Assembly (NCBI GenBank): GCA_942492125.1 | Contig: CALODM010000031.1 | Coordinates: forward strand, 434,001-498,000 | Origin: BCD1 sp942492125 | GTDB taxonomy: Bacteria > Bacteroidota > Bacteroidia > Chitinophagales > Saprospiraceae | DNA: 64,000 bases | Direction of reading: 5' to 3' | In this document: positions 17,939 to 28,437 of the stretch, piece by piece | Layout: each line of letters opens with the position of its first letter | Position numbering within the stretch: position 1 is the first letter of the stretch | Notes under the pieces: generated by a model | Database searches by the model: none | Told to the model about the DNA's origin: nothing | The model's input: the letters and a program-made list of their open reading frames with translations, nothing else | Program-made: the position numbers and the translations under genes

Positions 17939-18691
17939 ATGAAACGAACCATTGACGATATCATCGATACGCTGGAGGAGATCATCCAGGATTGCATCCG
18001 CAAACAAGACCCCCTGGGTTATTTTGCGGCCTTGTACCAAAAGGTTACGATAAAAGTCAAGGAAGGCATACAACAGGGAATTTTTGATGATAATCCCCGC
18101 ATGGAAAAACTCGATATCGTTTTTGCAGAACGTTATCTCGATGCTTACTTTGATTACCAAAAAGGCTTACCTGTAACAGCATCCTGGCAAAAAGCATTTG
18201 ATGCCTCCCAGCGGTTTTCGCCCATAGTTTTACAACACCTCTTGCTGGGCATGAATGCCCACATAAGCCTGGACCTGGGTATTGCCACCGCTGAAGTTTC
18301 GGAAGGAAAAGACCTGGAAGACCTGCAGGGCGATTTTGATAAAATTAATGAGATCCTCTCATCCCTCGTCGAAGAAGTGGGCAGTAACCTGGCAAAAATC
18401 TGGCCTACCTTGAAATTCCTGTTAAAATTGACAAATAATGTCGATAACTTCCTGGTGGATTTCAGTATGAAAAAAGCACGGGATGGTGCCTGGAAACTCG
18501 CCCAATCGCTCCATGGATTACCTGCTGAAGCATTGAAAATTCAAATTGACAAAAGAGACCAGAAGGTAGCCAGAAAGGTTAGGCTGATCCTGCATCCGGG
18601 GTGGTTGGTAAGGATTATTTTTGCCATCATCAGAATTGGGGAGCGCGGTACGGTGAAGAAACGTATTGAAGGATTGCGTTATAAGGCCTGA
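17939..18691 (+). CDS. DUF5995-like protein (250 aa)
   Basis: An all-helical soluble protein. The LLLGMNAHISLDLGIAT segment at residues about 101-117 and the preceding DPLGYFAALYQKVT pattern fit what I recall of DUF5995, a family with a conserved NAHI.DL motif reminiscent of metal- or ligand-binding helices. No signal peptide. The last 50 residues are basic and hydrophobic (WLVRIIFAIIRIGERG) and may touch the membrane. It stands alone between a lipoprotein gene and the convergent priA. Function unknown. Confidence 0.7.
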   Translation: MKRTIDDIIDTLEEIIQDCIRKQDPLGYFAALYQKVTIKVKEGIQQGIFDDNPRMEKLDIVFAERYLDAYFDYQKGLPVTASWQKAFDASQRFSPIVLQHLLLGMNAHISLDLGIATAEVSEGKDLEDLQGDFDKINEILSSLVEEVGSNLAKIWPTLKFLLKLTNNVDNFLVDFSMKKARDGAWKLAQSLHGLPAEALKIQIDKRDQKVARKVRLILHPGWLVRIIFAIIRIGERGTVKKRIEGLRYKA

Positions 18692-18734
18692 GCCGGCTTA
18701 TTTTTAGATGGTTTTCTTGTGAACGCCGCGGTTA

Positions 18735-18822
18735 AAAGTAAAGAGTGCAAAGTAAAGAGTGCAGAATGCAAAATACAAAGTGAATAGAACGGCAGAATGT
18801 CGAATATTGAATGTCGAACTCC
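18735..18822. repeat. Short 14-bp tandem repeats between DUF5995 gene and priA
   Basis: Two perfect copies of AAAGTAAAGAGTGC (18735-18748, 18749-18762) are followed by a diverged copy, and two copies of GAATGTCGAA plus four bases (18795-18808, 18809-18822). Both sit in the convergent gap between two genes. Such short periodic intergenic repeats occur in many Bacteroidota genomes; origin unknown. Confidence 0.8.
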
Positions 18823-18860
18823 GAAGGCTTTAAGGTTATGATAGCAGGGTAATGCTTCTG

Positions 18861-21383
18861 CTACATAGGATCAACATCGACATTTACACGGATGGTAGAG
18901 AAGCCCTGGGTCTCTTTCAGGTGAATCGCAGCTTCAGCAATGGATTGCTTGGCGTATTTCATTTTGTTGGCGTGTGGTTCCATTTTGACCATCAGGTCGA
19001 GAATATAATAGCCTCTTACCCGGGAGATATAGGGTACGGCCGGACCGATCACCCAGCTGCCCAATTTTTTCTTTAAAAAGGAGGCATAAACGCGCATCCC
19101 ATCATTGACGACCTGTGGCCGTTTATGTCTTAGAGTTATTTTGATAAGTTTGTAAAAAGGCGGGTAATTAAACGTCTGCCGTTCCTGGATCTCCCGGTTG
19201 AAGAAGCTGGAAAAATCATTATCGATCACCTCCTTCAAAACAGGATGTGCCACATTGAATGCCTGCAGGATGACCTTGCCTTGTTTGTGTTTTCTGCCGG
19301 CCCGGCCACTCACCTGAACCATGATCTGAAAAGCTCGTTCTGCGGAACGGAAATCAGGGAATTGCAGCAACTGATCGGCACTGAGAACACCGACAATACC
19401 CACGTTTTCAAAATCAAATCCTTTGGTCACCATTTGTGTTCCAACAAGGATGTCAATACGTTTTTCTTCAAAGTCGTTGATGAGTTTTACCAGGGCATTT
19501 TTAGATCTGACCGTATCAAGATCCATACGACCAACACGTGCCTCGGGCAGATAAATACTGAGTTCATCTTCGATCTTTTCCGTTCCAAACCCGCGAAGGG
19601 CCAGTTCATTACTGCCACAAGCCGGGCAGGCTTTGGGCAGCTTGGTATTATAACCACAATAATGACACTCCAGGTACTCCCGGAATTTATGGTAGGTAAG
19701 ACTCACATCACAGTTGATGCATTCGGAATGCCAACCGCATTGATTACAGCGATATGTAGGCGAATACCCCCTTCTGTTTTGAAAAAGAATGGCCTGTTCA
19801 CCATTCGCAAGTGTTTCTTTGAGATGATCGAGCAAAAGCGTTGTGAAATGAGACAACATCTTTTGCTCGATCATTTCTCTTTTGGCATCGGCAATGACTA
19901 TCTGTGGCATTTGCAGTCCGCCAAATCTTTCCGGCATTTCCACAAGAGCATATTTTTTCTTTTTAGCATTGTGGTAAGATTCGAGGGATGGGGTGGCGGT
20001 ACCGAGGATAATTTTGGCTCCAACGAGGTGAGACAGATAAACTGCCGTATCCCGGCCATTATACCTCGGAGCAGGATCGTTTTGTTTGAAAGAAGCGTCA
20101 TGTTCCTCATCAACAATGATAAGATCCAGATCTTCAAAAGGCAAAAACAAGGCTGAACGGGCACCGAGTACGACAGGTTTTCCATTGAGTACTGAAGTCC
20201 AGATTTCCACCCTTTCATTATTGTTCATCCGGCTATGGTAAACGGCAATATCGTCACCAAAGATATGTTGCAGCCTGGTCACTATTTGGGTTGTCAAAGC
20301 TATTTCCGGCAGGAGGTATAAGGCCTGTTTCCCCTGGGCTATGGTCTTTTTGATATATTCCACATAAACCCGGGTTTTTCCACTCCCCGTAACGCCATGC
20401 AGCAGTACGGTTTTGTTGTCCTCAAAGGCTTTGTCTATAGCAGCTATCGCGGCATTTTGCTGATCTGATAAAACCTGTGCATCAACGGTTTCCTCCTCAT
20501 AAGCTCCCATCCGGCTGACCTCTTTTTCATAACTCTCAAAAATATCTTTTTTGATCAAGCCCTTTATCGCGGAAGCATCCACATTGGCCAATTTATAGAT
20601 GTCCTGTTTGGGCACAAACTCCTGCTTTTTTGACACCTGTATATAGGCCATCAGCGCCTCTGTCTGACGATCGGACCGGCTCACTTTTTCAAAAGCTTCC
20701 ACCAATCGCTCTGGCTGTGAAACATAAGGTTCTGCCAGGCGAACGCAGGTCACTTTTTTAGGTTTGTATTTTTCTTTGAGATCTTCCTTGAGGTATATGA
20801 GATGTTTTTCAAGCATGCTTTTGATCAGGGGATATACAGTATCTTTATTGAGAATATCCCGTACATCCTTGATACTGATCTCTTCCTGGATACTGAGGGC
20901 TTCCGTGATGAGAAATTCCTGATCGGAAAGCATTATTTCATCCTGTACAAAAACCGGACTGAGCACGAGCCGTGTTTCGCTCGACAATTTGAGGTTGGCC
21001 GGCAAGGCAGCATGCATGACTTCCCCGATGGTGCAACCGTAATATTCGGCCATCCAAAGCCAAAGTTTCATCTGGTTGATCGTCACAATGGGATGTGTAT
21101 CTACCACGGAAAGAATAGCCTTTGGTTTGAGTCCTTCCGGTTTTTCATCCAATATCTTAACCACTATTGCCGTGTACAACCGGTTACGACCGAATTGCAC
21201 TTCCACACGCACCCCGAACTGAATCTGGCTAACCATTGTTTCGGGTACGTAATACGTATAAGGTTTAGGCAAAGCAAGCGGCAGCAGTACCTGTACGTAA
21301 ACGCTTGTTGACTGTATGTCGTGATATGGTTGTTTTGGCATAATGGCTTCGAACGGACAGTTTGTGCCCGAATTTATTATCAC
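18861..21383 (-). CDS. priA: Primosomal protein N' (replication restart helicase PriA)
   Basis: Superfamily 2 helicase that binds stalled forks and reloads the replisome. An N-terminal DNA 3'-end-binding domain (about residues 28-130) is followed by the helicase core: Walker A GVTGSGKT at 330-337, Walker B DEEH in LIIVDEEHDASFKQ, and the QVSGRAGR motif near the C-terminus. Between the helicase lobes lies the zinc-binding Cys cluster (CNQCGWHSECINC then CHYCG and CPACG). Length (840 aa) is normal. ATG codons at 21383 and 21341 are both possible; the second (MPKQPY...) fits homologues better. It is the last gene of a minus-strand run after the 402-aa membrane protein gene. Confidence 0.95.
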   Translation of the reverse strand: MIINSGTNCPFEAIMPKQPYHDIQSTSVYVQVLLPLALPKPYTYYVPETMVSQIQFGVRVEVQFGRNRLYTAIVVKILDEKPEGLKPKAILSVVDTHPIVTINQMKLWLWMAEYYGCTIGEVMHAALPANLKLSSETRLVLSPVFVQDEIMLSDQEFLITEALSIQEEISIKDVRDILNKDTVYPLIKSMLEKHLIYLKEDLKEKYKPKKVTCVRLAEPYVSQPERLVEAFEKVSRSDRQTEALMAYIQVSKKQEFVPKQDIYKLANVDASAIKGLIKKDIFESYEKEVSRMGAYEEETVDAQVLSDQQNAAIAAIDKAFEDNKTVLLHGVTGSGKTRVYVEYIKKTIAQGKQALYLLPEIALTTQIVTRLQHIFGDDIAVYHSRMNNNERVEIWTSVLNGKPVVLGARSALFLPFEDLDLIIVDEEHDASFKQNDPAPRYNGRDTAVYLSHLVGAKIILGTATPSLESYHNAKKKKYALVEMPERFGGLQMPQIVIADAKREMIEQKMLSHFTTLLLDHLKETLANGEQAILFQNRRGYSPTYRCNQCGWHSECINCDVSLTYHKFREYLECHYCGYNTKLPKACPACGSNELALRGFGTEKIEDELSIYLPEARVGRMDLDTVRSKNALVKLINDFEEKRIDILVGTQMVTKGFDFENVGIVGVLSADQLLQFPDFRSAERAFQIMVQVSGRAGRKHKQGKVILQAFNVAHPVLKEVIDNDFSSFFNREIQERQTFNYPPFYKLIKITLRHKRPQVVNDGMRVYASFLKKKLGSWVIGPAVPYISRVRGYYILDLMVKMEPHANKMKYAKQSIAEAAIHLKETQGFSTIRVNVDVDPM

Positions 21384-21482
21384 CTGGAGGACTCGATCAA
21401 TCCTTATTGCCCTGTTCCTCCCGACACTTCGTGGACGGGATATCGCGATACTCCACTTGCTTCCCTTGTTCCGCTGTTTCCT

Positions 21483-22691
21483 TTACTCATAATCCGTCAT
21501 AATATACATAAAACGGTCTTTATTTACTTTCTGTTGAGGAAGTAATTTCTCGTGTCGCAATCTCAGTTTGATTTTAGGGTCTGAAGAGCTGAAATTTTTG
21601 GGGATAGTAGCGGTAGAAGTTGGTGGCGCATAAATCACATCCTCCGCGAAAAAACCTTTCCCCCCGCAGGGGTTTTCGAGATTGTCATCCCAGTTTTTGC
21701 CAAAGATAACAGCAGCGTGAACTTCTTCGAAGGTGTTTACCCAAACGTAATAAGAAGTATTTTTTTCGATATAAACCTGCCGGCCTTCTTTGTCGCCCCA
21801 GAACAGGAATAAAATGGCATCATATTTTTTATCTCCATGAACGGTAATCGATTTTGCAGGGCGTTTGCAATCGAAAGCTACACTTTGGTAACACGGTATA
21901 GGGTCATTTCCGAAGCGGAAACCCAGCTCTTTTAATTCCGCTACCACATTTCCACCTTTCCTTATGTCTTCGGTGACTTCATTGCCAAACACAAAAGAAG
22001 CAGCCAGCAGTCTTTCATTTTCAAACCAGGCTTCATTGGTATCCTGAGCCTTTCTTTTGACATTTGAGGATTGCCCGGACATCCCCTGATCAAGGTTTTC
22101 GACCTGGCCATCAGGCTGGGTATTCTGCCAACGCTGGTACAATTTGGCTGCCCCGAATCCCAATAAAAGCAACCCGATAATAACAGCTCCGATGATGAAA
22201 TAATTTCGAATATTCTTACGCCTGGAAGCTTCGTTATCCAGTACATTTTTCCATCGTTTGGCATCTTCTTTTTTCCTGATCAAAAGAGCGATCTGGGATT
22301 TCAGTTTTTCATTACTAACTTTCAGGTTGCCCGCATATTTCAACAATCCCGTTGCCATACTGACATAACCTTCCGGTATGTCGCGCCCCGCTTGAGCGAC
22401 GTCAAAGGCAATCTCATCGCGAATCTCATTAAAATGGGCCGGCAAAGCATTCAGGCATTCCTGGTTAAAATACTTTTGCAGGTATAAAAGCCCCTTAAAC
22501 TGCTGTCCATCTGCTCCATCAGGATTAGCTACCACGGCTTTCAGTTTTTTATTGAGATCAATGCGCTGCTCTTTGAGGTAGGATTCCAGCGGTGGAAATA
22601 ATGAATCTACAGCCTCACCCGATGCGAGGACCTTTTTTATTTCCGAGACATTTCCTTCCTGGAATGCTTTTAACAGGACAGAAGTTTGCAT
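21483..22691 (-). CDS. Single-pass membrane protein with large extracytoplasmic domain (402 aa), unknown
   Basis: Residues 1-160 are helical and charged (cytoplasmic), a basic stretch (RRKNIRN) precedes one membrane helix (YFIIGAVIIGLLLLGFGAAK, about 163-182), and about 200 residues follow outside, with several Cys and Trp/Tyr-rich strands. No family recognised. It is transcribed toward priA with a 99-bp gap and lies downstream of a strong hairpin that ends the BNR gene transcript. Could be an envelope or signalling protein; not assigned. Confidence 0.75.
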   Translation of the reverse strand: MQTSVLLKAFQEGNVSEIKKVLASGEAVDSLFPPLESYLKEQRIDLNKKLKAVVANPDGADGQQFKGLLYLQKYFNQECLNALPAHFNEIRDEIAFDVAQAGRDIPEGYVSMATGLLKYAGNLKVSNEKLKSQIALLIRKKEDAKRWKNVLDNEASRRKNIRNYFIIGAVIIGLLLLGFGAAKLYQRWQNTQPDGQVENLDQGMSGQSSNVKRKAQDTNEAWFENERLLAASFVFGNEVTEDIRKGGNVVAELKELGFRFGNDPIPCYQSVAFDCKRPAKSITVHGDKKYDAILFLFWGDKEGRQVYIEKNTSYYVWVNTFEEVHAAVIFGKNWDDNLENPCGGKGFFAEDVIYAPPTSTATIPKNFSSSDPKIKLRLRHEKLLPQQKVNKDRFMYIMTDYE

Positions 22692-22753
22692 TTAACATTG
22701 TATTTCGAATGAATAATATCTGGCAAAAGTAACATTTTTCAGGGATACAATAA

Positions 22754-22790
22754 GCAAGCCTCCGGGAGTTGAAATTCTCCGGAGGCTTGC
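22754..22790 (-). terminator. Strong 12-bp hairpin after the BNR-repeat gene
   Basis: GCAAGCCTCCGG (22754-22765) pairs perfectly with CCGGAGGCTTGC (22779-22790). It is 23 bp beyond the stop of the BNR gene on the minus strand. The tract after the stem on that strand (TTATTG) is only weakly U-rich, so efficiency is uncertain. Confidence 0.6.
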
Positions 22791-22812
22791 CATAGTTTTG
22801 TCTTCTGACTTA

Positions 22813-25800
22813 TTAGAAAATATTAAAATCAAAACCAAGTTTCTTCAGTTCTTTGTACATGCCGTTGCTTTTCTGGAAAAATTGCCCGTCGCTATCACTT
22901 TTTTCGTCTTCCCCTGCGAGGAATTCTTCCCTGGATTGAATACTAACGGGTGTTATTTCTTTTTTCTCCAGGTAGACATTGGTCTCTCCCATCAGTTCCA
23001 ATACACTTTGGAAAATTTTATTAACAGCTTTCATTTCCTCCTGCAATTGATCCGTTGCATCCATCTGAGATTGTGAGGGACGTCCGGGATAAGAGCTCAC
23101 CATCCTGTACATATCAGAAATTTTTTCCCGTAACTGAGGTTCACCTTCAGCAACATAAAAATCTCCTTCGAGGGATACGAGTTTGTTTTTCTCCGTCGCA
23201 GCCTTTTCCTTTAAGGGGTTGATCTTTTTTGCTTTCTCCGGATGGCTTTCTGCCAAATCTCCGGCCTGCTTTTCAATACTGGACAAAGCATCGTAAATGT
23301 AAGCCATATCCTCTGTCATATTGTAGAGTTTCATAGCATACTCCCGCTGCAACTCTCTGTCCTCTACGCTGTATTCTGACAAGGGGTCATAAACCAAACT
23401 AAAGGTAGTTTTGTACTCATTTTTCCCTTTGACAACCCGGGCTTCATATTCCCCGGCAGGGAGGTTTGGCCCAAACAACGAACCAAATAACGCCATCCTG
23501 TTTTTCGTTGGAGCAGCTTTGGGTTTTTTCAATGCCGTTGGAAGGTCGACGATATTAATTCCTGCACTTTTTCCTGCAGGTAAGGTTCTCAACAATTCTC
23601 CATCCTTCCATATTTCGATATACATTTTTCCGAAGAGATGTCTGCGGTTCATAAAGTAGACGATCTGTGCCGCTGTTGATGGATTTTGTCCAACGAAGTT
23701 GCCGCTGCCGCCAAACCATGCTCCTCCCGCACCGGGATCTCTCAATACCGTTGGTGCTTTATCCAGAAACTTAAAAGAGCTGGCAGCCATTTCACCATCC
23801 AGTTGGCGTAATGAGGTGATATCGTCTAAAATAATTACCCCTCTTCCATGAGTACCCATGACCAGGTCGTGATCTCTCGGGTGAATAACCATATCCCGAA
23901 CGCCCACCTTAGGCATGTTGTTTTTAAACCTGGCCCAGTTTTCACCACTATCAATAGAAATATATAAGCCAAACTCCGTTCCCAGGAATAACAGATTGGG
24001 TTTAACCAGATCTTCTCTGACGGACAAAGCATAACCTTCCACATCTTCTGTGGCAAGAGGTGTCCATGTTTGACCTAGATCCGTTGTTTTGTAAACATAG
24101 GTTTCCATATTGCCACGACGGTGATCATCAAAAGTGACGTAGGCCGTTTTGGCATCAAAATGACTGGTTTCAATAAAAGTCACCCAGGTATTTTTTGGTA
24201 AACCAGGAACTTTCATACTGACATTAACCCAACGGTTCCCTCCATCATCGGTCACCTGCAAATTTCCATCATCGGTACCTACCCAAATGATATTTTCATC
24301 CACATTGGATTCAGCGATGCTGTAAATGGTACAATGGTTTTCAGCTGTAGAGTTATCCAGACTCAGTCCTCCCGACAAATGCTGTTTTTGTTTTTCAGGA
24401 TCGTTGGTTGTCAGGTCCGGAGATATCCTTTTCCAGGAATCTCCCATGTCTTGCGTAACAAACAGGTATTGAGATCCAAAATACATACGGTCCGGGTTTT
24501 TGGAACTAATGTGAATAGGCGCATTCCAGTTAAACCGGTATTTTTTTTCATCCCCCTGCTTAAAAGGCTGGATATTCTTGGCACGACCTGATTTATTATT
24601 ATATCGGACCAGGCCTCCTCCCTGGGACTCACTGAAAATGATATTTTTATTTTTGGGATGACGGAAGGAATAGAACCCATCACCGCCATAAGTAGATTCC
24701 CAGTCGGCGTTGGTAATCCCTCCGGATTTTTGGGAAGGCCCAAACCAGGAACCATTATCTTGTAACCCTCCGTATACATTATAAGGGATTTCATCATCCA
24801 CACTAACATGATAAAACTGGGAAACCGGCAGGTTCATCCACATTTTGAATGTTCTTCCCCTATCCAGGGATTCATAAACGCCGCCATCTGTAGCCAGCAA
24901 TAGATGTTTGGTATTGGCTGGGTCAATCCAGATATCGTGAATGTCGGAGTGCACACTTTGATCCACGGCACGAAAACGGGATCCGCGATCTTCACTGATT
25001 ATTGCCTGCAATCCACACTTCATGACAATACTGTCGTTATGCGGATCCACGATCATGTTGGAAAAGTAAAAAGGACGGATCGTGGTATTATTATCATTGC
25101 TGACCTTTTTCCAGGAGTCTCCACTGTCGGTAGAAAGGTAAAGCCCTTTTTTATCTGCTGACTTACATTCCACAGAAAGGTAGATCAAATCGCCATTGGA
25201 AGGCGCCACCGCAATGGCCATTCTACCCAGTTTTTCATCCGGCAAGCCATTGTGAATTTTGTTCCAGTTGCCACCGCCGTCTGTCGTTTTAAACAAGCCA
25301 CTACCTCCCGTAAAGCCGGAATCAAAGGTCCATGGCTGGCGACGGAAACTCCACATGGCTGCATAAAGAATATCCGGGTTTTCAGGATCTATATCCAGAT
25401 CTGATGCACCGGTATCTGCATCAATGTACAATATTTTTGTCCAGGTAGTTCCTCCATCGGTGGTTTTATACACACCACGTTCTTCATTGGCATCCCAAAG
25501 GTGCCCCAGAACAGCTACATAGACCACATCCGAATTTTCAGGATGCACAATAATATCGGCGATGCGTTCTGAATTTTCAAACCCCATGAAATCCCATGTA
25601 CCACCTCCGTTGGTTGATTTGTATAATCCATTTCCAACAGAAACGCTGTTACGGGTCCAGGTTTCCCCTGTACCGACCCAAATGGTCTCTTTGTCATTGG
25701 GGTCAATGGTGATTTTGCCAATAGACATGGTATGGTCATCAAAAACCGGGCGGACGACGGCCCCTCCGGAAACGGTTTTCCAGATTCCTCCGGAGGCGGT

Positions 25801-25989
25801 TCCCACATAGATCACCTCAGATTCCCCGGGAACAGCGGCAATAGAAGTGATCCTGCCACTCATAGAAGCAGGTCCAATTTGTCTGGCACGAAGATCACCG
25901 AAAAGAGCACTCCCTGTCAGAGAATTCTGGGCTTCCCCTTCCGGTAAAAATGCAAAAACAGTCAATAATAGCAGTATTACTTTCTTCAT
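22813..25989 (-). CDS. Secreted BNR/sortilin-type beta-propeller protein (1058 aa)
   Basis: A signal peptide (MKKVILLLLTVFAFLP, cleavage near GEAQ) leads into a long series of BNR/Asp-box repeats such as STNGGGTWDF, TTDGGTTWTK and STDSGDSWKK, which form one or two beta-propellers of the VPS10/sortilin or sialidase-like type. Residues about 760-860 form an extra beta domain (LPAGEYEARVVKGKNEY), and the last 180 residues are helical. No hydrolase catalytic pattern stands out, so glycosidase activity is not supported by what I see. Common large exported proteins in this phylum; exact role unknown. Confidence 0.9.
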   Translation of the reverse strand: MKKVILLLLTVFAFLPEGEAQNSLTGSALFGDLRARQIGPASMSGRITSIAAVPGESEVIYVGTASGGIWKTVSGGAVVRPVFDDHTMSIGKITIDPNDKETIWVGTGETWTRNSVSVGNGLYKSTNGGGTWDFMGFENSERIADIIVHPENSDVVYVAVLGHLWDANEERGVYKTTDGGTTWTKILYIDADTGASDLDIDPENPDILYAAMWSFRRQPWTFDSGFTGGSGLFKTTDGGGNWNKIHNGLPDEKLGRMAIAVAPSNGDLIYLSVECKSADKKGLYLSTDSGDSWKKVSNDNNTTIRPFYFSNMIVDPHNDSIVMKCGLQAIISEDRGSRFRAVDQSVHSDIHDIWIDPANTKHLLLATDGGVYESLDRGRTFKMWMNLPVSQFYHVSVDDEIPYNVYGGLQDNGSWFGPSQKSGGITNADWESTYGGDGFYSFRHPKNKNIIFSESQGGGLVRYNNKSGRAKNIQPFKQGDEKKYRFNWNAPIHISSKNPDRMYFGSQYLFVTQDMGDSWKRISPDLTTNDPEKQKQHLSGGLSLDNSTAENHCTIYSIAESNVDENIIWVGTDDGNLQVTDDGGNRWVNVSMKVPGLPKNTWVTFIETSHFDAKTAYVTFDDHRRGNMETYVYKTTDLGQTWTPLATEDVEGYALSVREDLVKPNLLFLGTEFGLYISIDSGENWARFKNNMPKVGVRDMVIHPRDHDLVMGTHGRGVIILDDITSLRQLDGEMAASSFKFLDKAPTVLRDPGAGGAWFGGSGNFVGQNPSTAAQIVYFMNRRHLFGKMYIEIWKDGELLRTLPAGKSAGINIVDLPTALKKPKAAPTKNRMALFGSLFGPNLPAGEYEARVVKGKNEYKTTFSLVYDPLSEYSVEDRELQREYAMKLYNMTEDMAYIYDALSSIEKQAGDLAESHPEKAKKINPLKEKAATEKNKLVSLEGDFYVAEGEPQLREKISDMYRMVSSYPGRPSQSQMDATDQLQEEMKAVNKIFQSVLELMGETNVYLEKKEITPVSIQSREEFLAGEDEKSDSDGQFFQKSNGMYKELKKLGFDFNIF

Positions 25990-26130
25990 TTCTAAACTTT
26001 TTTAGTTAATAACACAAGACGGCGATTAAGTGTTGCAAAACACCTGCAATCCAAAACAGTTTTGAATTTCCGGAAATCAGGACAATTGCCGGTAATTTTT
26101 CGATTGTGCTCTTGTTATTATAGACCAGTA

Positions 26131-27087
26131 TCAGGAAAATATTTTCGGAAGATCCACATTACCGCCACTGAGAATGACCCCTGTTCGGCGGCCCTCAAAT
26201 ACGTGAGGGTTGGCTAAAATAGCAGCCAAAGGTACTGCACTTGAGGGTTCAATGACAATTTTCATCCTTTCATAAATCAATAACATAGCTTCCATAATAG
26301 CTTTTTCAGAAACAGTAAAAATGTCATCCAGATGTGAGTGTATAATATCAAAAGTCTTTTCACTTAAGTTAGTGCGCAAACCATCAGCAATGGTATTGAT
26401 GGTTGTATTTTTTTGCAGTTTCCCTGTTGTAAAGGATCGCCAGGCATCATCTACTTCCTTTGGTTCAGCACCATAAATTTTCATCTTTGGAAAGAGATAT
26501 CTGGTAATCAGGGCAGTACCACTCATCAGTCCACCACCTCCGATAGGAGCGATGATAGCATCCAGGTCGGATATGGTTTCCAGCAATTCTTTGGCAGCAG
26601 TAGACTGTCCGGCAATTACGTTGTAATCATCGTAGGGATGGATAAACGCTGCCCCGGTTTTTCCCTGAACTTTTGCCAGTTTATCTTCCCGGGCCTGCTG
26701 ATTATTATCACAGAAATAAACCCGGGCTCCATAGCCCTGGGTGGCGTTTACCTTGATCTGGGGAGACACATCCGGCATAACTATGTGAGCGGGTATTCCC
26801 ATCAATTTGGCAGTCAGTGAAACCGCCTGGGCATGGTTGCCCGAAGAGTGGGTCGCCAGACCCGCCCGTTTTTCTTCCTCCGATAACCGAAGGGCCGCAC
26901 TGGTCGCACCCCGCATTTTAAATGCCCCAATTTTCTGAAAATTTTCACATTTGAAAAACAAGTAGGCACCGCTGATGTTATTTATTTGTCCACAACTCAG
27001 CACCGGGGTGTTATGTATGTAAGGGGCAATGGCTTTATGGGTCTCCCTGATTTGCTGAAGTGTAGGTGGTGTAATAAGTTTTTGCAT
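26131..27087 (-). CDS. PLP-dependent serine/threonine dehydratase family enzyme
   Basis: Fold-type II PLP enzyme of the serine racemase / threonine dehydratase / threo-3-hydroxyaspartate ammonia-lyase group. PLP-binding Lys is K57 in GAFKMRGA, the SSGNHAQAV motif binds the substrate carboxylate, GGGGLMSG holds the phosphate, and SGGN ends the core. At 318 aa it lacks the C-terminal ACT regulatory domain of biosynthetic IlvA, so it is a catabolic or racemase-type member. ATG 27087 starts the conserved region; an upstream in-frame ATG at 27171 would run into the divergent idi2 gene. Exact substrate cannot be told. Confidence 0.88.
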   Translation of the reverse strand: MQKLITPPTLQQIRETHKAIAPYIHNTPVLSCGQINNISGAYLFFKCENFQKIGAFKMRGATSAALRLSEEEKRAGLATHSSGNHAQAVSLTAKLMGIPAHIVMPDVSPQIKVNATQGYGARVYFCDNNQQAREDKLAKVQGKTGAAFIHPYDDYNVIAGQSTAAKELLETISDLDAIIAPIGGGGLMSGTALITRYLFPKMKIYGAEPKEVDDAWRSFTTGKLQKNTTINTIADGLRTNLSEKTFDIIHSHLDDIFTVSEKAIMEAMLLIYERMKIVIEPSSAVPLAAILANPHVFEGRRTGVILSGGNVDLPKIFS

Positions 27088-27143
27088 TTGTTTCTCTATT
27101 TTTACCAAATATACACGACAAGAAAATAAAATCCTTTTTCCAG

Positions 27144-28187
27144 GTGACAAAAGAAAAAAAGAATATTCCATCAGCAGATAAAGATCCCAACGCAGCCAAC
27201 CGGAAGCGCGACCACATCGATCTTGCTTTTAAATCTCACGTCAAAGCTGCCCAGTTGGATCCCCGATTCAATTACGAGCCTTTACTCGCCGCTCATCCTA
27301 CAGAATTGGCGAAACCATTTGATTTTCTCGGTAAGCAAATGCGTGTTCCCATTTGGGTATCAAGTATGACCGGCGGAACGGAAAAGGCTTACACCATCAA
27401 TAAAAATCTGGCCAGAGCATGCCGGGAATTTGGCATGGGCATGGGGTTGGGCTCCTGCAGGTCTATCCTGTCTGGTGATGTGAGACTCAAGGATTTTGAT
27501 TTCAGGAAAACGATCGGGGAGGATCTCCCGTTTTACGCTAACCTGGGTGTTGCCCAGGTCGAGGAATTGTTTCAGGAAAATGCCCCTGAAAAAATAAAGG
27601 GTCTTGTAAAAAAGCTTGACGCAGACGGGTTGATTTTACACATTAACCCCTTCCAGGAGTGGTTACAACCCGAAGGCGACCGCTACCCGGTGAGTCCTCT
27701 GGAAACGCTCCAGAAACTGATCGATACTTTTCCTGATCTATCCATTATCGTGAAAGAAGTGGGCCAGGGATTTGGACCGAAAAGCCTGGAAACTTTAATG
27801 CAATTACCGGTTGACGCCATTGAATTCGGAGCCGCCGGCGGAACGAATTTCGCGATGCTGGAAATGTTGAGGGATGAAGGTAAAGTTGAAATTTATGAAG
27901 ACCTGGCCCGGGTTGGTCATTCTGCCGAAGCCATGGTAGGGTTCGTTAATGAGTTGTCGGCAACCCTTGGTGAAAAGGTCCTGTGTAAACAAATGATCAT
28001 TTCGGGAGGTGTCAAAAATTTTCTGGATGGCTATTTCCTTATCAATAAAATAAGTACAAAAGCTGTGTATGGTCAGGCCTCGGGCTTTCTGAAATATGCT
28101 ACCGGAGATTATGAAACGCTGCGGGTATTTGTTGAAACCCAGGTCAAAGGTTTGGCATTATCGGAAGCGTACCTGACCGTCCGGTAA
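27144..28187 (+). CDS. fni: Type 2 isopentenyl-diphosphate isomerase-like protein
   Basis: FMN-dependent isomerase interconverting IPP and DMAPP. Seen are the N-terminal RKRDHIDL, PIWVSSMTGGTEKAYTINKN, the LHINPFQEWLQPEGDR motif, IIVKEVGQGFG with the conserved Lys, and the C-terminal GVKNFLDGYFLI phosphate/FMN loop. Length 347 aa is typical. The start codon is GTG at 27144, with only 56 bp between it and the divergent PLP enzyme gene. A mevalonate diphosphate decarboxylase is encoded at 60 kb, so the organism apparently makes isoprenoids by the mevalonate route. Confidence 0.9.
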   Translation: MTKEKKNIPSADKDPNAANRKRDHIDLAFKSHVKAAQLDPRFNYEPLLAAHPTELAKPFDFLGKQMRVPIWVSSMTGGTEKAYTINKNLARACREFGMGMGLGSCRSILSGDVRLKDFDFRKTIGEDLPFYANLGVAQVEELFQENAPEKIKGLVKKLDADGLILHINPFQEWLQPEGDRYPVSPLETLQKLIDTFPDLSIIVKEVGQGFGPKSLETLMQLPVDAIEFGAAGGTNFAMLEMLRDEGKVEIYEDLARVGHSAEAMVGFVNELSATLGEKVLCKQMIISGGVKNFLDGYFLINKISTKAVYGQASGFLKYATGDYETLRVFVETQVKGLALSEAYLTVR

Positions 28188-28437
28188 TAAACTTTTTGGT
28201 AAGTTTCGTTCCATGTAAACCTGTTGCACAACTTTTTTGGCTGGTAAACATAGAGCTGGTTGAACATATCGGTGGAAAATGATTTTCATCCATAAATAAA
28301 AATGGTTTTACACCTGTTTTACCCTTGTTTAATATTGGTCCAAAAGCTTAAAATAGTTTTAATTTTCCATGTTCATAACTATCTTTTTTTCAATAAATAA
28401 TATATCTTTAGCTTAAAGTGAAAAATCATCTTCAAGT